Positions 42,950-52,144 of a stretch of 64,000 bases of DNA are shown here, piece by piece. Position numbers and translations under genes: made by a program. The stretch is taken from NCBI GenBank assembly GCA_002840975.1, contig PHDN01000023.1, forward strand, positions 1-64,000, given 5' to 3'. How positions within the stretch are numbered: the stretch's first letter is position 1; every line of letters starts with the position of its first letter. This DNA comes from Bacteroidetes bacterium HGW-Bacteroidetes-16 (GTDB taxonomy: Bacteria; Bacteroidota; Bacteroidia; Bacteroidales; F082). Below the pieces are notes generated by a model. It did not search any database, had not been told where the DNA came from, and saw only the letters and a list, made by a program, of their open reading frames with translations.

Positions 42950-45217
42950 ATGGCAAAAGACAATCCCAGGAATAAAAGAATGCTTAATTATCTGGTTAAG
43001 TTTTGGTTGATTTGGTTTATGGCTGTGGCGCTTACCGTTGTTTTCTTCGTTGGTATCATTGGCCAATGGTTTGGGCCCATGCCTTCTTTCGAGGAGCTCG
43101 AAAATCCCGAAAGCAACCTGGCCTCAGAAGTGTACTCATCGGATGGCGTTTTGTTAGGCACCTATTTTATTGAAAACAGATCCAATATCAATTACAGGGA
43201 TGTAAGCCCCCATTTAATCAACGCGTTGATGGCCATAGAGGACGTTCGATTCGAAAAACACTCAGGTATTGATGAACGAGCACTATTACGCGTAGCTTTT
43301 GGAGTGATCACCGGTAACAACAAAGGAGGAGGAAGTACACTAACACAGCAATTGGCCAAGAACTTATTCCCGCGCGGACAACTTAACAAACCTCAACTGG
43401 TGATACGTAAATTCCAGGAATGGGTAACTGCCATCAAACTGGAGCGATATTACTCTAAGCAGGAAATAGCAGCCATGTACCTTAATACCGTCTTTTTTGG
43501 ACATAATGCCTTCGGTATTAAAGCCGCCACAGCCACTTACTTTGCTAAGGAACCTGATTCGCTCAATCTACAGGAAGCGGCTCTGATGGCTGGCATCGTG
43601 AATGCGCCTTCAAGATACAGCCCCATTACACATCCTGCAGCTTCTATGGCCCGCCGTAATGTGGTGCTTAACCAAATGGCCAAATATGGTTTTATTTCTA
43701 ACCAGATACGGGATTCGGTTAAGCAGCTGCCTCTTGGCGTTTCAAAATTCGCACAAATGGATCACAATCAGGGATTGGCCCGTTATTTTAGGGAGTATCT
43801 GCGGGGTCAACTTAAGAAATGGTGTGATGAACATACAAAACCTGATGGAACGGCTTATAATTTATACAAAGACGGATTAAAGATATACACTACCATCGAT
43901 TCAAAGATGCAGCGCTTTGCCGAAGAAGCCGTACAGGAACATCTGGCCAATGACTTACAGCCCGATTTTTATCAACACTGGAAGGGCTATACACATGCCC
44001 CTTTTGCTTTCGACAATGAAAATCCACAAGAGGCAGTACAACAAATCATCGATCAGGCTGTTAGGAGAAGTGAGCGTTACAGAGTGATGAAAAATGCCGG
44101 AATTCCTACAGATTCTATTTTGATGTCGTTCAAAATACCTGTGGAGATGCGCGTTTTTAGCTGGGCCGGCGACATTGATACAATCATGACCCCATTGGAT
44201 TCAATCAGGTATTACAAGTTTTTTCTGCAGGCAGGCTTGATGTCGATGGAGTCTAAAACGGGGTTTGTACGCGCTTATGTTGGAGGAAACGATTTCCGGT
44301 ATTTTAAATTCGACCATGTTATTCAGGGAAAGCGTCAGGTAGGCTCAACCTTTAAGCCCTTTTTATATACCCTGGCCATGCAGGAAGGTGAATATTCACC
44401 TTGCTATAAAGTTTCGAATATTCAATATAGTGTTGAGCTTTACGATGGTACATTTTGGTCGCCTAAGAATTCCAGCGACGAACGTATTGGAGAAGAAGTC
44501 ACGCTAACATGGGCCCTGGCCAATTCGAACAACTGGATATCGGCCTATCTCATCAACCGGTTTTCACCCCAATCGGTAGTTAATATGGCGCATAAAATGG
44601 GAGTAACCTCCGATATTCCGGCTGTTCCATCCATTGCCCTTGGAACGCCTGATATTTCACTGTACGAGATGGTAGGTGCAATGAATACGTTCGCCGATAA
44701 AGGCGTATACGTCGAACCAATATTTGTTACGGTGATCGAAGACCACAATGGCAATACCCTAGAAAGATTTGTTGCTAAGAAAACCGAAGCCATGGACGAA
44801 ATAACCGCATACAAAATGTTGCGATTGATGCAGGGTGTTGTGGAGACCGGAACAGGAATACGCTTGCGTTACAGATACGGATTTGAGAACCCCATTGCCG
44901 GAAAAACAGGAACCACTCAAAACCAGTCGGATGGTTGGTTTATGGGCATCACCCCTGACCTGACCACCGGAATTTGGGTGGGAGCGGACGATAGAAGTGT
45001 TCATTTCAGGAGCATCAGCCTCGGGCAGGGAGCCAATATGGCCTTACCCATTTGGGCCTTGTACATGAGAAAAGTATACTCAGATCCATCGCTGGGAATT
45101 AGCCAGGGAGATTTTGAAAAACCTTTGAAAGATGTCAGCATAGAATTCGATTGCGAAAAATACGATCGTGATCAAAAGAATTCATCAGGTTACAAATCCG
45201 ATACCGATGAGTTTTAA
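42950..45217 (+). CDS. Class A penicillin-binding protein 1A
   Basis: This 755-residue bifunctional peptidoglycan synthase has one membrane helix (about 15-38), a GT51 transglycosylase domain (about 65-235; EDVRFEKHSGID, GGGSTLTQQLAKN), and a transpeptidase domain with SxxK in GSTFKPFLY, SxN in ANSNNWIS, and KTG in GKTGTTQNQSDGW. All catalytic motifs are intact. It ends in a short charged tail. It lies 48 nt after gldH. Confidence 0.96.
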   Translation: MAKDNPRNKRMLNYLVKFWLIWFMAVALTVVFFVGIIGQWFGPMPSFEELENPESNLASEVYSSDGVLLGTYFIENRSNINYRDVSPHLINALMAIEDVRFEKHSGIDERALLRVAFGVITGNNKGGGSTLTQQLAKNLFPRGQLNKPQLVIRKFQEWVTAIKLERYYSKQEIAAMYLNTVFFGHNAFGIKAATATYFAKEPDSLNLQEAALMAGIVNAPSRYSPITHPAASMARRNVVLNQMAKYGFISNQIRDSVKQLPLGVSKFAQMDHNQGLARYFREYLRGQLKKWCDEHTKPDGTAYNLYKDGLKIYTTIDSKMQRFAEEAVQEHLANDLQPDFYQHWKGYTHAPFAFDNENPQEAVQQIIDQAVRRSERYRVMKNAGIPTDSILMSFKIPVEMRVFSWAGDIDTIMTPLDSIRYYKFFLQAGLMSMESKTGFVRAYVGGNDFRYFKFDHVIQGKRQVGSTFKPFLYTLAMQEGEYSPCYKVSNIQYSVELYDGTFWSPKNSSDERIGEEVTLTWALANSNNWISAYLINRFSPQSVVNMAHKMGVTSDIPAVPSIALGTPDISLYEMVGAMNTFADKGVYVEPIFVTVIEDHNGNTLERFVAKKTEAMDEITAYKMLRLMQGVVETGTGIRLRYRYGFENPIAGKTGTTQNQSDGWFMGITPDLTTGIWVGADDRSVHFRSISLGQGANMALPIWALYMRKVYSDPSLGISQGDFEKPLKDVSIEFDCEKYDRDQKNSSGYKSDTDEF

Positions 45218-45289
45218 GTTCGGGCTTTTATCATCATTTCATCTTAATCCTGAGATCACCACAAACCAGCCCAATAAAGTGCAAAATGA

Positions 45290-45321
45290 TTGGCTAATAG
45301 GGCAGAATCCTATTATCTTTG
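45290..45321 (+). promoter_or_regulatory. Promoter (TTG-21-TATCTTTG)
   Basis: TTG at 45290-45292 and TATCTTTG at 45314-45321 have 21-nt spacing. The GTG start at 45342 lies 20 nt downstream, supporting that unusual start codon. Confidence 0.65.
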
Positions 45322-45341
45322 TGCTTTGAATCGAAAATTCA

Positions 45342-46397
45342 GTGGATAAAATAATCAACAGCTTACGACCCAAACGCATCATCTGGCCCATCCTTATAGG
45401 TCTGGGTGTAAGCGGATATTTACTGTTTCGCAATTTCGATTCAGACACCTTTAGCTTTATCACATTTTCGTGGAAATTAGTATATTACCTGTTTCTGGCT
45501 TTCTTAATGATGGCTGTGCGCGATATAAGTTACATGTACCGCATCATCGTTTTAACCAATAACAAGTTAAGTTGGAAACAAGCCTTTAATGTGATCATGT
45601 TATGGGAATTCAGTTCCGCTATTTCACCTTCCGTAGCAGGCGGTACAGGACCCGCAATTTTCTTCCTGTATAAAGAAGGTTTGAGTGGAGGGAGAAGCAC
45701 AGCCGTTGTTCTTACCGCCACTTTTTTGGATGAAGTTTTTTTTATTGTCTCTGTTCCTATTGTATATTTCTTGTTTGGCGACAAAATTTTCCCACCCGAT
45801 TCACAATCCTATGAAGAAATCATTGCCGCTTTTTACATCGGTTACGGAATTATTTTTGCTTATACCCTGTTTCTGGCCTATGCACTGTTTATCAATCCCC
45901 AGCTTTTTAAATCCGTTCTATCATGGATATTTCTTTTTCCTATTCTAATACGTTGGCGACTTCGTGCCCGTAAGTCGGCCAACCAGTTGATATACACTTC
46001 CGAAGCCATTCGGAAAAAACCAATTAAATACTGGCTGAAGAGTATGGGCGCCACGATTTTTGCATGGGTTGGCAGGTACTGGGTGGTGAATTTCTTGTTA
46101 TTGGCCTTTTTGCAAGTGGAGTTTAGCATCGCCGATCACCTGCTCATTTTGGGTCGTCAGCTAAGCATGTGGATCATCCTTTTGGTAAGTCCTACTCCCG
46201 GAGGAAGCGGCATCGCCGAATTTGTGTTCTCTAATTTCCTCGGCGACTTTATTCCAAACGATTCCTGGTATGCCCCACTGGCCATTTTCTGGCGTATTAT
46301 TTCCTATTATCCCTATCTTGCAATTGGCGTAATTATCCTGCCCATATGGCTTAGAAAGGTTTTTGCCAAAGAAAAGAAAGCAGTTAAAAAACCTTAG
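45342..46397 (+). CDS. LPG-synthase-TM/UPF0104-family polytopic membrane protein
   Basis: This 351-residue protein has about eight membrane helices and the family motif SPTPGGSGIAEFVFS near residues 285-300. It is homologous in fold to the protein at 23069-24103 but diverged. The family includes MprF-like and YbhN-like proteins linked to lipid translocation; the substrate is unknown. The start is GTG at 45342, fixed by the promoter 20 nt upstream and the lack of an early in-frame ATG. Confidence 0.8.
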   Translation: MDKIINSLRPKRIIWPILIGLGVSGYLLFRNFDSDTFSFITFSWKLVYYLFLAFLMMAVRDISYMYRIIVLTNNKLSWKQAFNVIMLWEFSSAISPSVAGGTGPAIFFLYKEGLSGGRSTAVVLTATFLDEVFFIVSVPIVYFLFGDKIFPPDSQSYEEIIAAFYIGYGIIFAYTLFLAYALFINPQLFKSVLSWIFLFPILIRWRLRARKSANQLIYTSEAIRKKPIKYWLKSMGATIFAWVGRYWVVNFLLLAFLQVEFSIADHLLILGRQLSMWIILLVSPTPGGSGIAEFVFSNFLGDFIPNDSWYAPLAIFWRIISYYPYLAIGVIILPIWLRKVFAKEKKAVKKP

Positions 46398-46493
46398 CCC
46401 ATTTTTTTAATCCAAATGTCTCTTTTTTACTAAAAAGAAGTGTTATTTTGCAATCACAAAAAATTCTAACTTATTTATATGGCTGCATAGCAA

Positions 46494-47900
46494 ATGAAGA
46501 ACACGTATTTTGACCTAGTTGAGCAGAGTTACTATTTCCCCCAGGAGGGATTTGATCTGCGTGATGGATACCTTACTTTTTACGGAGTGTCGCTTAAATA
46601 CTTGATTGATAAGTATGATACACCTTTTAAATTAATGTACCTTCCCCGCATTGCCGACCAGATAAAAAAGGCTAAGAATCTTTTTAAACGGGCTATGAAA
46701 GCCAATGGTTATGCAGGAAAATACAACTATTGTTATTGTACCAAATGCAGTCACTTTCACCATGTAATTGGTGCGGCGTTAAAACATGATGTCGATTTGG
46801 AAACATCTTCTTCCTTCGACATTGATTTGATCTTAAGTCTTTACGAAAAGGGCGAAATCGATAAATCCATCACCATCGTTCACAATGGCTATAAAACCGA
46901 TGAATACATTACCAAAATCATCAACATGCAAAACCGGGGGTTTAAGAATTCGATTATTGTATTGGACAGCCCTACCGAACTGGCAGCCGTTGAACGCCTG
47001 GCTGGTAAGCACAAGATCAAGATTGGTGTCAGGATGGCCATCGACGAGGAACCACAATCAGCATATTATACTTCACGACTGGGAATCCGTCACAACGAGA
47101 TGATGGACTTTTTTGACAAACGCATCAAAGGAAATGAAAAATTTGAATTGGTGATGTTTCACTTTTTTGTGGATTCGGGCATCAAAGACAATTTATATTA
47201 CTGGGGGGAATTTCAAAAAGCAGTGAAGTTGTTTACCGAACTAAAAAAACAATGCCCCACGCTGGACTCACTGAATCTGGGTGGCGGCTTTCCCATTAGA
47301 AATCATCTGGGTTTTGAATATAATTACGAATACATGATTCGTGAAATTGTAAAAAACATCAAAGATGCCTGTGATGCCGAAGGAGTGGACGAACCTGATT
47401 TATTTACCGAATTCGGTAAATATACCGTTGGCGAGAGCGGAGCCATCATTTTTAAAGTGATAGAGCAAAAGCAGCAAAATGATACAGAACGCTGGTACAT
47501 AGTAGATAACAGCTTGATGAATACCATTCCTGACGCATGGTCGTTACACGAAAAGTTTATCTTGTTGCCTATTAATAAATGGGATAATGAATATACCCGG
47601 GTTAATATTGGGGGCATCAGTTGCGACCATTCTGATTATTATAACTCCGAAGACCTCAATCAGCAAATTTTGCTGCCTAAATACAATGCCGAAGATGAAG
47701 AACCACTCTATATTGGTTTTTTTCATACAGGAGCCTACCAGGATTCCATCAGCGGATATGGTGGTATCAAACACTGCCTGATTCCATCTCCTAAACATGT
47801 CATTATCGACCGCGATGAAACAGGTAACGTAATCGACCATGTGTACCGTAACGAACAATCAGTTTTTGAAATGCTAAACATCCTGGGATATACCGAATAA
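46494..47900 (+). CDS. PLP-dependent arginine decarboxylase (alanine-racemase fold, Bacteroidota type)
   Basis: This 468-residue enzyme has the fold-III decarboxylase architecture of a TIM barrel and a beta domain. Visible parts are the PLP-binding strand region KYNYCYCTKCSHFHHVI, LNLGGGFPIRNH, FTEFGKYTVGESGA, and the C-terminal IGGISCDHSDYYN with its active-site Cys-Asp. It is shorter than E. coli SpeA (about 650) and resembles the compact arginine decarboxylases annotated in Bacteroidota. Agmatinase follows with no gap, which strongly supports arginine as substrate. Related enzymes use ornithine, diaminopimelate or carboxynorspermidine. Confidence 0.87.
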   Translation: MKNTYFDLVEQSYYFPQEGFDLRDGYLTFYGVSLKYLIDKYDTPFKLMYLPRIADQIKKAKNLFKRAMKANGYAGKYNYCYCTKCSHFHHVIGAALKHDVDLETSSSFDIDLILSLYEKGEIDKSITIVHNGYKTDEYITKIINMQNRGFKNSIIVLDSPTELAAVERLAGKHKIKIGVRMAIDEEPQSAYYTSRLGIRHNEMMDFFDKRIKGNEKFELVMFHFFVDSGIKDNLYYWGEFQKAVKLFTELKKQCPTLDSLNLGGGFPIRNHLGFEYNYEYMIREIVKNIKDACDAEGVDEPDLFTEFGKYTVGESGAIIFKVIEQKQQNDTERWYIVDNSLMNTIPDAWSLHEKFILLPINKWDNEYTRVNIGGISCDHSDYYNSEDLNQQILLPKYNAEDEEPLYIGFFHTGAYQDSISGYGGIKHCLIPSPKHVIIDRDETGNVIDHVYRNEQSVFEMLNILGYTE

Positions 47901-48758
47901 ATGATGAAAACTTTCGCAGGAATTGAAGAGAAATATGCCGGCTTCGAAAATGCCTCCATTTTGTTTCAGTCGATCCCCTATGATGGGACCAGCACCTGGG
48001 GCAAAGGCGCAGATGGCGCTCTCGATGCATTTTTAGATGCTGCCGAAAACATGGAAATTTATGACATCGAAACCAATTCGGAAGTCTTTAGAAAAGGCGT
48101 TTACATGTTTCCACCATTAACAGGACTCACCTCCCCTGAAGTGATGTTTAATAAATCATACGAAAGTGCCAAAAACATGCTTGCCACCGGTAAGTTTGTC
48201 ACCTTTTTTGGTGGCGAACACAGCATCAGCATTGGTGTGATCAAAGCAGTATATGAGAAATATCCTGACATCACCATTCTACAACTCGATGCACATGCCG
48301 ATTTGCGCAAAGATTATATGGGCACACCATATAACCATGCTTGCGCCGTCCACGATGCCTCTCGAAACACCAACCTCATCCAGGTGGGAATCCGCAGCAT
48401 GGATAGCTGTGAACTGGAATACCTCAATCGTGACAAGTGTTTTTTTGCAGAGGACATGTATGGAACGACCGATTGGATGCAACAATCCATCGACCTGATG
48501 GGCGAAAAAGTATACATTACCTTCGATCTGGATGGATTGGATCCTTCCATCATGCCTGCTACAGGCACACCTGAACCAGGCGGTCTTGATTGGAATACCA
48601 CGATCAGGTATCTCAGAAAGGTATTTGAACAAAGGCAGGTTGTCGGGTTCGATTTGGTTGAACTTGCACCCATTGCAGGAAATAAAGCCCCCACTTTCCT
48701 CACAGCCAAATTGTATTATAAAATGTTGAGTTACAAATTTTATACTGATGAAAAATAA
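47901..48758 (+). CDS. speB: Agmatinase (ureohydrolase family)
   Basis: This 285-residue manganese enzyme hydrolyses agmatine to putrescine and urea. The metal-binding motifs are all present: GGEHSISIG, LDAHADLR, and FDLDGLDPSIMPATGTPEPG. Its ATG directly abuts the decarboxylase stop codon, and the next gene overlaps its end by 11 nt, so the three genes form one tightly coupled operon. Arginase activity is less likely given the decarboxylase neighbour. Confidence 0.93.
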   Translation: MMKTFAGIEEKYAGFENASILFQSIPYDGTSTWGKGADGALDAFLDAAENMEIYDIETNSEVFRKGVYMFPPLTGLTSPEVMFNKSYESAKNMLATGKFVTFFGGEHSISIGVIKAVYEKYPDITILQLDAHADLRKDYMGTPYNHACAVHDASRNTNLIQVGIRSMDSCELEYLNRDKCFFAEDMYGTTDWMQQSIDLMGEKVYITFDLDGLDPSIMPATGTPEPGGLDWNTTIRYLRKVFEQRQVVGFDLVELAPIAGNKAPTFLTAKLYYKMLSYKFYTDEK

Positions 48759-49725
48759 AGGACCTATATCGCATTTTATCGTTGAGCATTATAAACATTT
48801 TAATGCTGCATCGTTGGTTGATGCCGCTGCCGGTTATGAAGTACAACTTGAGAAGGGTAACAAAATGATGATCACTTTAGCCGGAGCGATGAGCACAGCT
48901 GAACTGGGTAAGTCGCTGGCCGAAATGATCCGCCAGGACAAAGTGCAGATTATCACCTGTACCGGCGCTAACCTGGAAGAAGACATTATGAATCTGGTCG
49001 CACACTCGCACTACAAACGTGTACCAAACTACCGTGATTTAACTCCTCAGCAAGAATGGGACCTGATGGAAAGTGGGCTGAACCGTGTTACCGACACCTG
49101 TATTCCCGAAGAAGAAGCTTTCAGAAGATTGCAGAAACACATCTTCAAAATCTGGAAAGATGCACAGGATAGAGGGGAACGTTTTTTTCCACATGAATAC
49201 ATGTATAAAATGCTGTTGTCAGGCGTGTTGGAACAATATTACGAAATAGACCCGAAAAACAGCTGGATGCTGGCCGCTGCCAAAAAAAACCTGCCCATCG
49301 TGGTGCCGGGTTGGGAAGATTCGACCATGGGAAATATTTTCGCCTCCTATTGCATCAAAGGCGAATTGAATCCCTCCACCATGAAATCGGGAATAGAATA
49401 TATGACCTGGCTGGCCGATTGGTACACCAACAACACCAAGAATCAAGGCATTGGATTTTTTCAGATTGGCGGAGGAATTGCCGGTGATTTCCCCATCTGC
49501 GTTGTACCGATGCTCTATCAGGATATGGAACGCCACGACACTCCGTTCTGGAGTTATTTCTGCCAGATCAGCGACTCAACCACCAGTTATGGATCGTATT
49601 CAGGAGCGGTACCCAACGAAAAGATAACCTGGGGGAAACTCGATATCAATACGCCTAAATTTATCATAGAATCAGATGCCACCATCGTGGCCCCATTGAT
49701 TTTTGCCTATTTGCTCGGGTGGTAA
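48748..49725 (+). CDS. Deoxyhypusine synthase-like protein
   Basis: This 325-residue protein belongs to the deoxyhypusine synthase family. The C-terminal segment NEKITWGKLD holds the Lys that carries the aminobutyl intermediate in eukaryotic enzymes, and GVPGWEDSTMG-like residues (VVPGWEDSTMGNIF) line the NAD/spermidine pocket. Bacteria lack eIF5A, so the enzyme cannot make hypusine; relatives are thought to make homospermidine or other polyamines by aminobutyl transfer. Its position in the agmatine/putrescine operon fits a polyamine-synthesising role with putrescine as acceptor. The exact product is unproven. Confidence 0.88.
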   Translation: MKNKGPISHFIVEHYKHFNAASLVDAAAGYEVQLEKGNKMMITLAGAMSTAELGKSLAEMIRQDKVQIITCTGANLEEDIMNLVAHSHYKRVPNYRDLTPQQEWDLMESGLNRVTDTCIPEEEAFRRLQKHIFKIWKDAQDRGERFFPHEYMYKMLLSGVLEQYYEIDPKNSWMLAAAKKNLPIVVPGWEDSTMGNIFASYCIKGELNPSTMKSGIEYMTWLADWYTNNTKNQGIGFFQIGGGIAGDFPICVVPMLYQDMERHDTPFWSYFCQISDSTTSYGSYSGAVPNEKITWGKLDINTPKFIIESDATIVAPLIFAYLLGW

Positions 49726-49783
49726 CGCATTGAATATTGCAGAACTGTCAGTCGTAAAATAACTATCTTACTCAATTACCAGG

Positions 49784-50788
49784 ATGAACCAGGAAACCCC
49801 GGTCATATACCTTGCTCCATTTCAGGGAATTACTACTTACACTTACCGGGAATGTTACAGCAAACATTTTCCCTTTGTGGATAAATTGTACACACCGTTT
49901 TATTCAAGCGTTCCAACCGAAAAGGGCAATGCCTCAAAGGCCAGGGAACTGGAGGTTCTGCAACACAATCACATTCCGGTTATCCCTCAGATATTAAGCA
50001 AAAATGCCAGTGAGATGTTGCATTTTGCAAATCATTGTCATCAACTGGGTCACCGGGAAATCAACTGGAACCTGGGCTGCCCTTATTCACGGGTTGCCAA
50101 CAAAAAAAGGGGCTCCGGAATGTTGCCCCACCCTGAAATGGTGGAAGAGATTCTGAGCGGCTTAATGTCAAACATACCAACCAAATTATCTGTAAAATGC
50201 AGGTTGGGTTACCATGCTCCAACCGAAATTGAGTCGTTGATCCCGCTTTTTAACCAATACAATATCAGCGAATTGACCGTACATGCGCGACTAGGCATTC
50301 AACTTTATAAAGGCGCGGTGGATTGGGATTCGTTGGCCGGGGTAGTTGATTTGATACAAATTCCTTTGGTTTACAATGGCGATATTTTTTCGTCAGAAGA
50401 CTATCAAACCTTCAGCAGACAATTTCCTCAAATAAGCAGGGTCATGATCGGACGTGGTTTGCTCACCGATCCATTTTTGCCGGCAAAAATCAAAGGGCTA
50501 AGCGTGCCAGGTCTGGAAGATCAAAAAATTCTGGTTAAGAAATTTATGGAAGACCTGTATTTGTCTTATCGCAAACACCTGAACGACAGGCTCAATGTAA
50601 TCGGTATCATGAAAGAGCTGTGGGCCAACCTGACTTTTGGATTTGAAAATCCCGGTAAGGTATTTGGCGGAATTAAAAAGTGCCACACCTTTGATGAATA
50701 CGAAACATCCGTAGCCCATGTTTTTAATGAATATCAATGGGTTGGAAGTGATGCCCAATTATTAAAAACATTTGGAAATAACCTGTGA
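49784..50788 (+). CDS. tRNA-dihydrouridine synthase family protein
   Basis: This 334-residue FMN enzyme reduces uridines in the tRNA D-loop. It has the TIM-barrel opening IYLAPFQGITTYTYREC, the catalytic Cys region EINWNLGCPYSRVANKKRGS, VKCRLGYH, and RVMIGRGLLTDPF. It resembles the DusC-like short branch more than DusB, but the subfamily cannot be fixed by eye. The region after residue 240 forms the helical tRNA-binding domain. Confidence 0.9.
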   Translation: MNQETPVIYLAPFQGITTYTYRECYSKHFPFVDKLYTPFYSSVPTEKGNASKARELEVLQHNHIPVIPQILSKNASEMLHFANHCHQLGHREINWNLGCPYSRVANKKRGSGMLPHPEMVEEILSGLMSNIPTKLSVKCRLGYHAPTEIESLIPLFNQYNISELTVHARLGIQLYKGAVDWDSLAGVVDLIQIPLVYNGDIFSSEDYQTFSRQFPQISRVMIGRGLLTDPFLPAKIKGLSVPGLEDQKILVKKFMEDLYLSYRKHLNDRLNVIGIMKELWANLTFGFENPGKVFGGIKKCHTFDEYETSVAHVFNEYQWVGSDAQLLKTFGNNL

Positions 50789-50802
50789 ATCACCTAATTT
50801 TG
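50771..50802 (+). promoter_or_regulatory. Full Bacteroidota promoter (TTTG-20-TAATTTTG)
   Basis: TTTG at 50771-50774 and TAATTTTG at 50795-50802 have 20-nt spacing. The -33 element overlaps the end of the dus gene, and the start codon at 50819 is 17 nt beyond the box. Confidence 0.75.
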
Positions 50803-50818
50803 ACAAAAACTCAACACT

Positions 50819-51277
50819 ATGGTGGTCAAACTCTTTGAAATAACACGGATTATCGCTGTTGGCCTTGGATTTTTCCTGGCCTACTTTTATGGCGGATCTG
50901 CTGAAGAAATCATTCATTTATTGCTTCCCTGGCTCATCGTTCCCATCATGGGATTTAGTGCGCTGGAAGGATTGTTTTTTGGAAAAGACGCAGCCAGGGC
51001 CAAGGGCTATGGAGCCAATTCGGCTTATCAGATTCAAACAGCCTTGTTTTTTCTTTCCATCACATTCATGTCCATTTGGCTGTATTTTGCCAATTGGGGG
51101 GTGTGGTCGGAAATTACCCTGTTGTTTACCTTTTTGTTAAGCCTGTTGCTTTCGGCCATCAACCACACATACCAAGCCGTTGCACATGGTAATTATACCT
51201 GGAATAACCTGATCCGACCCATCGGTGTGATTGCTTTGATTGCCTCAGTGTATTACCCGCTAAGTCAGATACTTTAA
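50819..51277 (+). CDS. Small four-helix membrane protein of unknown function
   Basis: This 152-residue protein has four hydrophobic helices (about 8-26, 34-52, 74-92 and 98-118, with a further hydrophobic end at 132-150). I do not recognise a named family with confidence. A conserved-looking polar loop GKDAARAKGYGANSAYQIQT lies between helices two and three. It has its own strong promoter and precedes a LiaF-like/LytS/LytTR group on the same strand, so a link to envelope sensing is possible but unproven. Confidence 0.75.
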   Translation: MVVKLFEITRIIAVGLGFFLAYFYGGSAEEIIHLLLPWLIVPIMGFSALEGLFFGKDAARAKGYGANSAYQIQTALFFLSITFMSIWLYFANWGVWSEITLLFTFLLSLLLSAINHTYQAVAHGNYTWNNLIRPIGVIALIASVYYPLSQIL

Positions 51278-51325
51278 CAAATGTGGTCATTTACCGAGAA
51301 TTGTCCGCCATTCACCGATTTTTAG

Positions 51326-51356
51326 TTTGCCACTCCTTAAAATGGAGCTATGTTTG
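51326..51356 (+). promoter_or_regulatory. Full Bacteroidota promoter (TTTG-19-TATGTTTG)
   Basis: TTTG at 51326-51329 and TATGTTTG at 51349-51356 have 19-nt spacing, the most canonical promoter in the window. The LiaF-like ATG at 51384 follows after 27 nt. Confidence 0.8.
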
Positions 51357-51383
51357 CTATATAAATCAAGAAAAATTACTACA

Positions 51384-52094
51384 ATGGAAACAAAACCTAT
51401 TGATAAAAGAATCATCGCTGGCGTTTTATTAATGCTGGCTGGTGGATTGTTGTTATTGGACACTTTTAATGTAACAGATTTTCCTCTCAAATATTACATC
51501 TTTAGTTGGAAAACCCTCCTGATTGGCATTGGGATTATTTTATTGGCTACCAAAGAGCGACAAACTCCGGGTTATGTGCTTATCGGTCTTGGAATTATAT
51601 TTTGGCTTCCAAGCCTGGTAGATTACAATATCGATTTACACCAGATTTTTTTGCCTGCCTTGTTGATGGGGATCGGAGTGATTATCTTAACCCGTCGCAG
51701 TGGACACCGCAGAAGAAACGTTTGGCATGGAAATCCTCCCAATGGTGTCAATTCCGATTATATAGATGACATCGCCATATTGGGAGGCGGATCGAAGCAT
51801 GTGCAATCGAAAAACTTTAAAGGGGGCACCATAACCGCCATTTTTGGTGGCTCAGAATTTAATATGAGAGATGCCGAATTGTCTCCTGAAGGATGTACTA
51901 TTGATGTGTTTAATATGTTTGGCGGATCGAAACTTATTATACCCGAAGCATGGGAAGTCAAATCAGATGTGGTTTCCATTTTTGGTGGATTTACCGACAA
52001 ACGACTGATTAAAACAGCGCTGACAGAGAGCAAAAATATGATCCTGATTAAAGGAGTGGTGATTTTTGGAGGACTTGAAGTAAAAAGTTACTAA
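51384..52094 (+). CDS. LiaF/DUF5668-type envelope-stress membrane protein
   Basis: This 236-residue protein has four N-terminal helices in about residues 8-100 (LiaF N-terminal/DUF5668 region: GVLLMLAGGLLLLDTF) and a C-terminal right-handed beta helix-like LiaF domain (about 130-236) built from repeated IFGGS segments. LiaF-like proteins modulate cell-envelope two-component systems. A LytS-type kinase and LytTR regulator follow immediately, matching this role. The start is set by the canonical promoter upstream. Confidence 0.85.
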   Translation: METKPIDKRIIAGVLLMLAGGLLLLDTFNVTDFPLKYYIFSWKTLLIGIGIILLATKERQTPGYVLIGLGIIFWLPSLVDYNIDLHQIFLPALLMGIGVIILTRRSGHRRRNVWHGNPPNGVNSDYIDDIAILGGGSKHVQSKNFKGGTITAIFGGSEFNMRDAELSPEGCTIDVFNMFGGSKLIIPEAWEVKSDVVSIFGGFTDKRLIKTALTESKNMILIKGVVIFGGLEVKSY

Positions 52095-52144
52095 CCCTCA
52101 TTCATTTTGGTCGATCAATCGAACTATTCATGTAACCAGATGTT

